Source: Nyssa sinensis (taxonomy: Eukaryota > Streptophyta > Magnoliopsida > Cornales > Nyssaceae). From it: a stretch of DNA of 64,000 nt. The translations under genes were made by a program, and so were the position numbers. Shown piece by piece: positions 24,876 to 35,103 of this stretch (its first letter is position 1; each line of letters begins with the position of its first letter). The stretch spans positions 37,482,677 to 37,546,676 of the forward strand of contig CM018051.1 of the NCBI GenBank assembly GCA_008638375.1, written 5' to 3'. The notes under the pieces are model-generated. The model was not told the origin of the DNA. It did no database searches and saw only the letters and a program-made list of their open reading frames with translations.

Positions 24876-25370
24876 CACTACAACAAAAGGCACTATTAGC
24901 GACGCACGTGTGCATCGCTAATAGTGGCCTTAAGCGTCGTTAAAGGTCTTTTGCGATGCACAAACATGCATTGCTAAGGTGTCACAAATAGTCAGGTCGC
25001 TAATAGTATTGGCGACAAACGAACCCTTTGGTGTCGCTGAAGGTGACTATTAGCCACGCCCACTATGCGTCGCCAATATTTGGGTACAAGCGTCGCAAAT
25101 ACTACACAAGGACGCAGTGTGCGTCGCTAAAAACCACTATTAGCGATGTACACTGAGCGTCGCTAAAAGGCACTATTAGCGACGCACAGTAGGGCGTCGC
25201 TAAAAGCCACTATTAGTGACACACAGGGCGTTGCTAATAGTTGTTTTCAGCGACGCCCCACTGTGCGTCGCTAATAGTGCCTTTTAGCGACACTCAGTGT
25301 GCATCGCTAATAGTGTATATTTAAATTGAATTCTTACTTTTAGCGACGCTCAGTGTACGTCGCTAAAAGT
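24876..25370. repeat. CACTA-2 terminal repeat and subterminal palindromes
   Basis: After CACTACAACAAAAGG come about ten palindromic units of the form CACTATTAGCGACGC, a short spacer, then GCGTCGCTAATAGTG. They have variants such as AGCGACGCTCAGTGTACGTCGCT. In En/Spm elements such repeats are bound by the element's DNA-binding protein and bring the two ends together. A short A/T tract at 25370-25390 closes the array. Confidence 0.9.
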
Positions 25371-25814
25371 TTTTTTTTTAAAAAAAAAAACATATTTGCT
25401 TTGTTTTATTTGTTCTTTTATTCCTGTTTAAATCTATATCAATCATCCATCCTGATATACAATAAAATCCAAGCATTCTGAAATGAATATATTAAAAAAG
25501 AAAAATAAATTCATATATTAAACTAATTATGTACATTTGTAAAAGTACAATTTGACAATAAATAGAAAAATTAAAAATTATCTCCAAAATGTAACTATAG
25601 ATGTCCATGAAAGGAAAAAAATAACAAATAAAAATAACAAGTTTCGATGCAAAACATAAAATGGCGCGGCAATAATCCCGATCAATCTGAAATAAAGATC
25701 AAATAATATAGATTAGAACAATTATTAAATATATATATATATATATATGAACATAGAATGTGAATAGTTTTTTTTTTTTTTTGCATGCATAAATAGTAAG
25801 AACGACATAAAGTA

Positions 25815-26495
25815 GCGTAAGTTTATTTTATCATTTGTGAGGTGTGTGATGGGCTTTCAGTGTAGTTAGGCCGATATCCGGCATTTTAGTCTGTCAAAAC
25901 CCCAAAATGGGCCTTTTTGAAGCTGAAACTTGCATAAGTTTCAAACTGGGCATCCGAACCGAGTGCTGTAAGTTCGTGCAAGTCTATTTTATCATTTGTG
26001 AGGTGTGTGATGGGGTTTCAGTGTAGTTAGGCCGATATCCAGCATTTTGGTCTGTCAAAACCCCAAAATGAGCCTTTTTGAAGCTAAAACTTGCATTAGT
26101 TTCAAACCGAGCATCTGAACCGAGTGCCGTAAGTTCGTGCAAGTCTATTTTATCATTTGTGAGGTGTGTGATGTGGTTTCTATGTAGTTAGGCCGATATC
26201 TGACATTTTGGTCTGTTAAAACCCCAAAATGGGCCTTTTTAGAGTTGAAACTTGCATAAGTTTCAAACCAGGCATCCGAACCGAGTGCCGTAAGTTTGTG
26301 CAAGTCTATTTATAATTTGTGAGGTTTCTGATGGGGTTTTGGTGTAGTTAGGCCGATAATTGACATTTTGGTCTGTCAAAACCCCAAAATGGGCTTTTTT
26401 GGAGTTGAAACTTGCATAAGTTTCAAACCGGGCATCTGAACCGAGTGCCGTATGTTGGTGCAAGTCTATTTTATCATTTGTGAGGTGTGTGATAG
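25815..26495. repeat. 161-bp tandem repeat array, about 4.2 copies
   Basis: The motif GTCTATTTTATCATTTGTGAG recurs with small changes at 25821, 25982, 26143, 26304 and 26464, giving periods of 161, 161, 161 and 160. Each unit carries GTAGTTAGGCCGATATC, TCTGTCAAAACCCCAAAATG and the dyad GAAACTTGCATAAGTTTC. The array lies between the subterminal repeats and the 3' end of the Transposase_24-type gene. Short minus-strand frames within it are by-products of the repeat. Confidence 0.9.
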
Positions 26496-26557
26496 GGTTT
26501 ACATAACATTTTATATAAATAATAAATCCACCAAAGTATAGAATTTTAAAAACTTAC

Positions 26558-29500
26558 CAAAGTTGTGAAGAGTCACGCTGTTGGCTGAGCATCGTCTGCA
26601 CAAGAGCCTCTAGTTGGGAATATCGTTCCTCGAGGATATTTACTTGCTACTGCAGCTCTGTATTCTCTTGTTGAACTGCCTCAATGGCTGCGTGTGCCTT
26701 AGCATCACTCTCAAAGGACGATGTCGTCAGCGCCATCCTAGTCCCTAAGCTACGTACATAGCCACGCGTCTTGCCCAAAATAGTTTCCCATATCTGGTCA
26801 TTGATCGGCGGATCTTGACCCTCAGCTATCGGCTGAGCACGCAAACGGACCATCTCCTCCTATAAAAACATAAATATATGTTATTAATTTTATAACTTTA
26901 GATTAATATTAAATTAGTAATACTGTGGCAAGTTACATAAAAACTTACATAAATCCGCTATGCTTCAGGCCTAGCCCAACCCTTATTGGGGTTGTAGTGC
27001 GTCCTGTGCCACAAATCAATGGGGTTGGGTGGTGCACCAGTGTTGTCACGACCCGAGACCCACCCTATGCGGATCTTGTGTCGTGCACCCGATCCGACGC
27101 TGCTTGTCGAACCACGGGTCTCAACTTGTTACAAAATTAGTGCTACTAACATGCAACAATTTAAAATGCGGAATTAAATAATTAAAAGTTGCATGTGATA
27201 CATATAATGTTTACAAAATGCGGAATACAAAATTTCTTAATACAACTGTTCATCCCCAAGACGTGGATAACATGGGAGAGCTATAAGACTGTTTGTACTA
27301 AGTATTACATTGCAACTTCAAAAATAAATGTCTACCCTCTAGCTGTCAGACTCTACGGTCTGTTCTCGTGATTTGTGCCTACAAAATGATGTGTAGTATC
27401 TGATGAGCTATGAAAACTCAGTAAGTAGTCCTTTACTCTGCCATGTGTACAAGGGTATAAAGAATGCTAGCCAGTCAATGAATATATAACTCAATATCAG
27501 ATGATGGAAGTCAAATGATAAGGAAATGAACTGCTATGCTAACAATGTCATACTGCTACAGTCATGAGCTATATCAAGTATGAAATGTAAGCACTGTACT
27601 GAAAGCTGTAAAATCTCATGATCATTCGATAAGAATATAACATGATCAAACTATGAATATCAACAATAAAAGATAGTGATATCGACTAAAACTGAGATGC
27701 ACTAGTGCTGGTGGGGTCCGGCTACCCCCTGAGCTAGTATTCGGATCCGCTCGGGCTGTATGAATACTGCTCTGTGTACATTGTGACTGTACGTCCAATG
27801 CCTCGCATAGCGACGTAGTAAATGTTCCACTCGAAACCTGGACCCGAAGGTCATAAATAGCATCAGATGGAGATGTGACTGAGCACAAATCTGGCACTAA
27901 TAATATATCGGGATCATGCTATATTCCACGAAGAGTATGGTAGAATCATAACTGGTTCTAGGCAATCTGACGTAACAATAGTTTTTGAGGCTATGGTTAC
28001 TAGACTACTTCGAATAAAACTGTTTGGCCCTTACGGCCCTAGGTACAAGTGTACATAAAGAAATTTGTGCACAAGTGTACAATCATGATCGAGATATATA
28101 TAGAAGTCAATAACTGTATCCCACATGATTGGGCAATATCAATGTGGCTAAATAAACACTGGTATGTATGTACGGAGTACAATAGGCAATATAATACAAG
28201 AACGATGACATGGCTGTGAAATGTAACACATGCAGATATCGGATTTTGCTTACCTCTCACTGTCTATGAACTAGAAGGATTCAGACTGCCTTCTCTTTGC
28301 CTTCTCGTGTCCCTAAAATTCATGAAATACGTTTTAGTCTACTGCTACTCAAGTTATGCTATTCATCAAATTTTATGTCTCTTTACTATTGGTATTTCTT
28401 TTACTTGAATAGACTTTAATATTGAATCCGGAATGTCAAACAAAGTTGATTTAGGCTTTTGCGGAATTCAATTTGGGCTTCTGCACTAAAAAGGGCAAAA
28501 TGGTTATTTTGTACTTTTTTGGGTATTTTTATCTTTTGGGACCTTGTCTTGCTAAACGGACCTCACCATTGGTCTTAGAATGTCCGAGATAGTTGAAATA
28601 CACTATTCATACGTTTAATTTGGACGTTGTTACTGGAAAGAGTAAAATGGTCATTTATACATTTATGGTTCTTACTTCTCGGGACCTCTTTTCGTAAATC
28701 AGACCCCACGGATGAGTCCGGAATGCTCGAAATAGTAAAAATTTACTATTCATTTATTTTAATTGGAGTCCGTTTGACTACTTTTTGACTCAGGGGCATT
28801 TTCGTAATTTTTTATTATTTAAATTAATTAAATATATTAATATTTAATTAATATTTTATTCTGGGGGTCAAATCACAATTATTAACAGTTGGGGTGTCAG
28901 TTTGCAACTTCTGTAACTTTCTAGGTCAATTTGTAATTTCTGAAAATCTTATTCCAAATAGGAATAACCAAACAGTGTACAGGGGTAGAATAGGGATAGG
29001 ATATCCCTATTCTGATTTCAATTTGAATTTCAATTTCTTACACGTGTAACCAAACACTCCCAATTTGATTTTAAAACTTTTTAATTTAACTCAAAACTGC
29101 GCCGTTTTGTGTATAGCCCTTTCTATTGCGGTCGGGTCCCGACCCGGGTCCAACCTGTGACCCGAATCCAGACCCATACAGTCCCTTCTTCTCCGGTGGA
29201 TGTGCGGTAGGGTTCCGGCATCCCTTCCGGCGACGGCGACTGTTTCCGACTATATTTTTGCACCATTTCGATGGGATTCGAACCTATAGACTATGAGGGT
29301 TCCATATCAAATTTCCAAAATGGGATTTGGGTGGATTTTGGCCGTCGAACAAACCATGACAGTGGCTGTTCCGACGAGATCTCGATTTTCTGGTGAGAGG
29401 AATTTTTCTCATTTCTTACTCATTTCTTCACTGTTTTTCCCCCCTTTCTTTTCTAACTATTTTCTGCACTAAATTGGATCATTTCTAAGTGGTTTAAGTT

Positions 29501-31482
29501 AGATTTCATGCATGAAATACTAAGGAAAATCATGGCTACCTGAAACCTGCAACTAGGGTTTTCTCTTTGATTTCTCAACCATTTTCCTTGATTCTTTTTG
29601 CATTTAAACCCTCATTTCATGCTCAAGACAGCCCTATAATTTAAATGCTACGAATCATGCTAGAAATTTTCAAAACAGAAACAATTACTCACCTATAATT
29701 TCTGATTTCTCTTGGTGTAACACCCTCTCTCCACTTCTGTATCCTTCTTGGTCCCCTTCTAGCTTCTTCTCTTGATTTCTTTCTCTTTGGTTTACTTCCC
29801 AATACCCTTCATATACACACCCACACTCCCACCGACACTTTCTCTCTCTACCCTCTCTCTCTCTCTCTCTCTCTTTTCTCTCTCAGTTTCTCCTCCACCT
29901 AGCGCCTCCTTCTATGGCCTAGGTATGATCTCTTTCTACCAAATGCAATATTGCATTTAAGGCTTGAGAGATTTTGTGTGCTTATATATATATAATATTA
30001 TATACACACACACATACTAACCGAGACACACACACACATATCACACTTTCTGTATTTGGCAGCCCCTTTCACCTTTTTCTTTGTTTCTTTTTCTTTTCTT
30101 TTAATACATATATACAAGCTTTATACTATATATACATGTATCAATACATATATAATACTTGTATATTTATACATATATATCTATATGTATATATACCTAT
30201 TTATATTTATATATATACATATATATAAATTTTCGGGCACATATACATACACTTATATATCATAAGCTATGCATGTGTATGTGCGGATGCATACATAGAA
30301 ATACGTGCATGCACGCATCTCGAGGCATAGTTCTGGGTTGTTCAGTATTAACCGTATAACTGATATCATTTTAGTCCTTAAAGTTGCACAGTACATGTGA
30401 TATCAATTATGGAGCCTAACAGCTCGGTTAGAACTAATGGTACTCTACCCGACCTGGTTTACCTCGGTATACATGCTGACCCGGGTCAAGGTATTACAGG
30501 TGTCCTGGTCTCGATGGAGCAAATAAATAGTAGCTTGTGATGATTGATTTCATGAATAGATTATACTATAAGAACTTGATACATTTATTAACTTACCATA
30601 TCATGCCTATACTGTATAAAAGAATGTGATCCACCACAGTGGGTCACCTTTTGCTTGCTTGTACTCTCGCTATTCTTCCTGCTCAGTTCCTACACTTGGC
30701 CAAAACAAAGAAGGTTAGTGTAAATGATACTAATTTAAACCAGACAACAAAAGTAATTTTTGACAATTTTTACCTGGAATGCATCACTTGTGAACCGGTC
30801 ATACAGTAACATCCAATCCTCTACCGTCACCCCCTATAGGGTCTGTCATGAGTCTCTCTCCGACTGCCACCTCCACCTCGTAGTGCATGTGGAGACGGTG
30901 TCGATAGTCCCTGAAATGGACTCCCAGGTAACGGTCCACTGCCTTCGCTACGTGAGGCAGGTGGAGATCGATGTCAAACTTCTCCTGTAAAGCATGTCAT
31001 TGTCAAAACATTACGGCATTAGAAATGTTAAAATTTAATTCAACACAATAATAAAAGACATACTAGGATATGTGCATGAATATCCCGTAGCTCCTTTGAG
31101 TGACGAGACTCCAGTCACTAATATGGAGTGGGGCGCGTAGTCGGCAAATGATGCCGACCTTTGTGGTGAACTGCTGTGCCCACCCACCAACGAGCTTTAG
31201 CAAGCCCTCAGGTAGCTCAATCCAAAGTCGCGAGCCCCTTGCTGCCTCCATCTGAGCCTGCAAACTCCGATTCTTCGACCTACCGCACCCTCGTCTAGAG
31301 GTGGTGGCCGAAGCTTTAGAAACAATAAAATAGAAACAATTAGTACCATATTTATATAATCATTAATACAAAGTGGAACTATCCACACCATTAATGGCAG
31401 GATTGGTCGATCCTGTAGAGGAAGGGGAAGGGGTCGATGGGTCCACCAGGGCTGCGCGTCTGCGTGAGCGTGGTCCAACCAT
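26558..31482 (-). pseudogene. Transposase_24-type (TNPA-like) CACTA gene, several exons
   Basis: The ATG is at 31482-31480 (MVGPRSRRRAAL). In order: a basic, Ser/Pro-rich N-terminus; a second exon from about 31310 to 31065 with RGSRLWIELPEG; a third from about 30990 to 30773 with EKFDIDLHLPHVAKAVDRYL and WMLLYDRFTSDAFQ, followed by a GT donor; a fourth near 30700-30610 with the family signature THCGGSHSFIQ; a fifth across the solo-LTR site with TGAPPNPIDLWHRTHYNP; and a last exon (26860-26558) with DQIWETILGKTRGYVRSLG and a Gln-rich coiled tail. In En/Spm elements the second gene encodes a DNA-binding accessory protein. It is dead: there is a one-base shift near 30833 and stops near 26650, 26952 and 30690, besides the LTR insertion. 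Confidence 0.8.
27044..30498 (-). repeat. Solo LTR (3,455 bp) in the Transposase_24-type gene
   Basis: On the minus strand it starts TGTAATACCTTGACCCGG and ends GGGTCTCGGGTCGTGACA. Its flanks are AGTGT (27039-27043) and GGTGT (30499-30503), a 5-bp duplication with one later change. Removing the LTR and one flank copy gives a continuous frame reading through TGAPPNPIDLW in the host gene, so this is a single solo LTR left by recombination of a full element. Inside are (TA)n and (CT)n tracts near 29840-30240 and an exon-like stretch near 28260-28300 followed by a donor-like GTAAGC on the minus strand. Confidence 0.85.
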
Positions 31483-31506
31483 ATCTAAAAAGAAAGTTTA
31501 AAAGTA

Positions 31507-31615
31507 AATTCCATTACATCATAAAAATTACAATCCATTACATCATAAAATTGAATATCCATTACATCATAAAATTGACAATCCATTACATCATAAAATT
31601 GAAAATCCATTACAC
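31507..31615. repeat. 24-bp tandem repeat between the two CACTA-2 genes
   Basis: CCATTACATCATAAAATTG recurs at 31510, 31534, 31558, 31582 and, partially, 31606: a 24-bp period and about 4.3 copies. It lies in the 165-bp gap between the stop of the TNP2-type gene and the ATG of the Transposase_24-type gene, so it is in the presumed promoter of the latter. Confidence 0.9.
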
Positions 31616-33816
31616 TTGATCTTATCATATGTAAGACCTATTACAATTATTCATCTAAGTTTGTATCATCATCTGAACTTGAATTTTCTTCATTCTCAGT
31701 ACAATACTCTATCAATGTCTCATCATCAAAATCACTTTCCTCATCATCATCATCATTAATGAACGTTGCATCCCTCGGATCTAATTGTGTGGTATTGGTG
31801 ATGTCGGAAGCTATGACATGAACTGGTTCTACATCAGTTCTATTCAATCGATACGAACTAACATCTTCCTGATCATGCCGGACAACACCATCGTGGGCAG
31901 TTTGAGACTCTTCTTGCAGTGCCTCCTCAATCCTCTCCAACTTTTCATCTCCCTCGCCAACTTCTAGGACATCATAAACATTTCTAGTTTTTATTTTTTG
32001 GACAACATGCCAATCACCTCATATTTTTGCGTCCTTCAAATAGAAAACTTGTTTTGCAACCGATGCCAAAACATACGGATCATCTTTAAATGCCGTACGT
32101 GACGTATTAACACTTATGAAGTGCTTATCAATCTGTATTCCAATCTTCTTATTACTTACATCCCACCAATCACATTTAAAAATATACACAAAATGACCGT
32201 AGCAATAATGTAACTGTATGATGTCTTGTAAAACACCATAGTACTCTACAGTTTGTCCTCCATCACCATCTCCTTGAACAAGAACCCCGTGTCACGACCC
32301 GAAACCCACCCTGTGTGGATTACCGGATTGCGACTCCGCCCCGAGACCCGAAGGCCTCGAGACAAGGCTCATACATAAGCAACAATATCAGACAGCGATG
32401 CGACCTGTGGTTGCGGAAGCGTGAAAAACTTTTTTTTTCTTTTCTTTTAAAATAAAACATCTGCCGCATATCCATCTGATACTGCCACTCTTCATAGCGG
32501 TACACATAAAGATAATAATCAGAGCATAATAATATTAACTAAAGGTTCTACATAGTACATATCCATGTGCCCCTCGGGCTTAAGTACATCATTGTCCAAA
32601 ATTTCTATTACAAAAGTTTGACTGATAATGGGTCCTACTACTACCAAAATATCTCCAAGGACCTATTGGAGTTGCCATTCACTGCTCCCCAAATTGAGCA
32701 AGTGTCCAACCTTGATCATCACCTGAAAAATGTTAGGGAGTGGGGTGAGCTTCGAAAAGTCCAATGAGTAATTCCTACATCTGTCATGGGTTTTCAATTG
32801 GTAGAGGTTTCGTATATGAGAGTTTATAAAATACTCAACTACCAATTGGTCGTATACTTGAACATAGAGAACATGCATTCTTAAAATATGTAGCTTTGAA
32901 ACATTCAAGGTATTCAAGCTAGAACATATATTTCCATAAAAGAGTATGTGTATTTCAGAACATGTAACTTAAAATCATGTAAACATGTATAGTGAAAATG
33001 GGGGATAAAACCTGCTTCCATTTCCAAAATCGTTTGTCATATTTTCTCTCTAATTAGGTGGAATCTGTTTCGAACCAGACTCCCATTTTACGTATACGTG
33101 GAGATATCTCATTTGCTTGGGGGATTAGATCCTGCTACCAGACATTACACATGACAGGTCAATTGAGTTCCGTATGACCCAAAATCCTGACTATGTGTTA
33201 ATGCACATGATAGGCCCATTGAGTTCCATACAACTCACAACACTACCTATGTTCTTATTATTTATCTTGCAAAACATTTGTCATATGAATTTTATATAAA
33301 AGCCTTTCATGAGTATTTAAAACATGTGACGTATAACTCTTGCAGTGATGCTTCAATACTTGCAGTAATCAAATTCAGGATGTTGAGGAAAATCAGACAT
33401 GCTAACTATTTTGAAAAGAAAACATTTACGGATATAATATGTAAATAATCATGAAGCATGTCATGGCAGAGTATTTAAGAAAACAGAAATCATGAATACT
33501 GAATTTGACATATCAATGCTGTAAATATTTGAACTTAAAAACATCCGTTGAAATCCGTGGAGTTAAAACCTCCACTTCAAATGCAAGATTACTCACCTCG
33601 GTCCTTTAGGGTTAGCTCTACTGAGGCGCCTTCCCTTTAACTTTCTCTTTCCTTAGCCTATCAAGATTTATGAAGATTTCATAAATTTCATATGTACTTA
33701 ATCAACTTCATAACTCACTAAGTGTAGACTGTGAAAAGCCTAAATTCTTATACCTATCCGACTTATAGCTATATTACAGATCTAGTAACTCATGTTCTTA
33801 ATGATAATAATATTAC

Positions 33817-34101
33817 CTGCGACGCCATTCGACTAAGGTTTCCGTGTTCTCTCTTTCCTCCTCCAATTTCCTTTTTTCCTCCTTCTTCTTTTTAGCCTCT
33901 GCCACCATGGCCTTGGTGGGTGATTTGAACATGAAGGGGCTTACCGAGACGACCTCTGTCGCCTTGGCTATCCTGACAAATCTGTCGATCACTCTCTGTC
34001 GATGCAACAGTTCTTGCATGAAGGCCTGTTGCTTTGGGTCCTTGGCCCTTTGGGCCTTGGTCATGATTGTGTACTTGGGTCGTTGTTCTTCCATAATTCA
34101 C
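33817..34101 (-). other. Splice-bounded, coding-like exon inside the solo LTR
   Basis: On the LTR-sense (minus) strand a 285-nt block is preceded by TTGATCTTAG and followed by CGCAG/GTAATA, good acceptor and donor contexts. It contains an ATG at 34094-34092 followed by 92 open codons. The predicted peptide is highly charged (MEEQRPKYTIMTKAQRA..., a KKKKEEKRKLEEERE run, ending ETLVEWRRR). Codon third positions are rich in G and C, unlike the AT-rich LTR around it. A smaller exon-like stretch common to related LTRs lies downstream, with a GAG/GTGAGT donor at 33597/33596. I do not recognise the protein. It may be a captured host-gene exon; function is unknown. Confidence 0.5.
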
Positions 34102-34896
34102 CTAAGATCAATTTATGAGTTAGAAATTTTTATTCTAAGGTTGATGTGTTGTCATGTCCTCGTATATGCCGTAGATTAGTACTTTGGCATTACTTTACTT
34201 TATAGTCATCTAACAGATGCTATTCATCAAATTTTATGTATCTTTATTTTAGACATTTCTTTTGGTCGAATAGACTCTACCATTGAGTCCGGAGCATCGA
34301 AGAAAGTCAGTTTAGGCTTTCGTAGAATTTAATTCGGACTCTTGTATGTAAAAGGGTAGAATGGTCATTATCGTTTTACGTGTCATATTTTTCTGTACTT
34401 CGTTTCGTAATTTGACTCCATTATTGAGTCCGGGATGTCAAAGAAAGTCAATTTAGACTTTCCTTGGTTTAATTTGGCTTTTGGTGTACTAGGGGTAATT
34501 TGGTCATTTTATCCTTTTACGTGTCTTTATTTTTTTGGGTCCCGTCTTGTAAAATGGACCCTACCATCAGTCTCAGAGTATCTAAAATAGTAAGGATACA
34601 CTATGTATTTATTTAATTTGGACTTCGTTTGACTTGTTTAGGGGGAAGGGCAATTTGGTCATTTTGACATTTTTAGGGGTCTTAAATTTTTCGGGGCCTC
34701 ATCTCATGTCACAGACCTCACCGATGGACTCAGAGGGTCCGAGATAGTAGGGTTACATATATAACTTGTAATTTTTGGACAACGGCCCTTTTTGGAGTAT
34801 TTAATTTAATTAATTTCATTTAATTAAATTAATCTTGATTAAGCATAATATATATATATATATATTATTTTGTACATAATAGAACAGGTTGAATAG

Positions 34897-34922
34897 GATG
34901 GCACGCTGGCCAGCGTGCCATC
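34897..34922. repeat. Perfect 26-bp palindrome
   Basis: The half-site GATGGCACGCTGG is followed at once by its exact reverse complement, with no spacer. It lies 20 bp upstream of a tRNA B-box-like sequence (CGTTCGAATCT, 34942-34952) inside the 4.4-kb solo LTR. Confidence 0.95.
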
Positions 34923-35050
34923 TCCCTGCCCATACCACGCACGTTCGAATCTCACCAGGTGCGGTTGCACCCTTTAAATTTTCGGATTTAATTAACTGTA
35001 ATATATATATATATACATATCGTGTTCGTAAATGGACACACGCATACGCG

Positions 35051-35103
35051 TGGCCGAGTGGAAAAGGCGTGCGTGGGCGCATGGGGGTCAGGGGTTCGAA
35101 CCC
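35051..35103 (+). ncRNA. tRNA-like / SINE-like Pol III boxes
   Basis: TGGCCGAGTGG (35051-35061) fits the tRNA internal A box, and GGTTCGAACCC (35093-35103) fits the B box, spaced 31 bp apart. A T-arm-like stem (GGGG TTCGAA CCCC) is present. No proper anticodon arm or paired acceptor stem could be drawn, so this is not a working tRNA gene. A degenerate tRNA or a SINE head is the likely origin. It lies on the plus strand, opposite to the sense of the surrounding LTR. Confidence 0.5.

Noticed and set aside
29772..30359. Leu/Ser- and Tyr/Ile-rich frames near 29.8-30.4 kb
   Set aside because: Products of (CT)n, (CA)n and (TA)n tracts at the start of the solo LTR.
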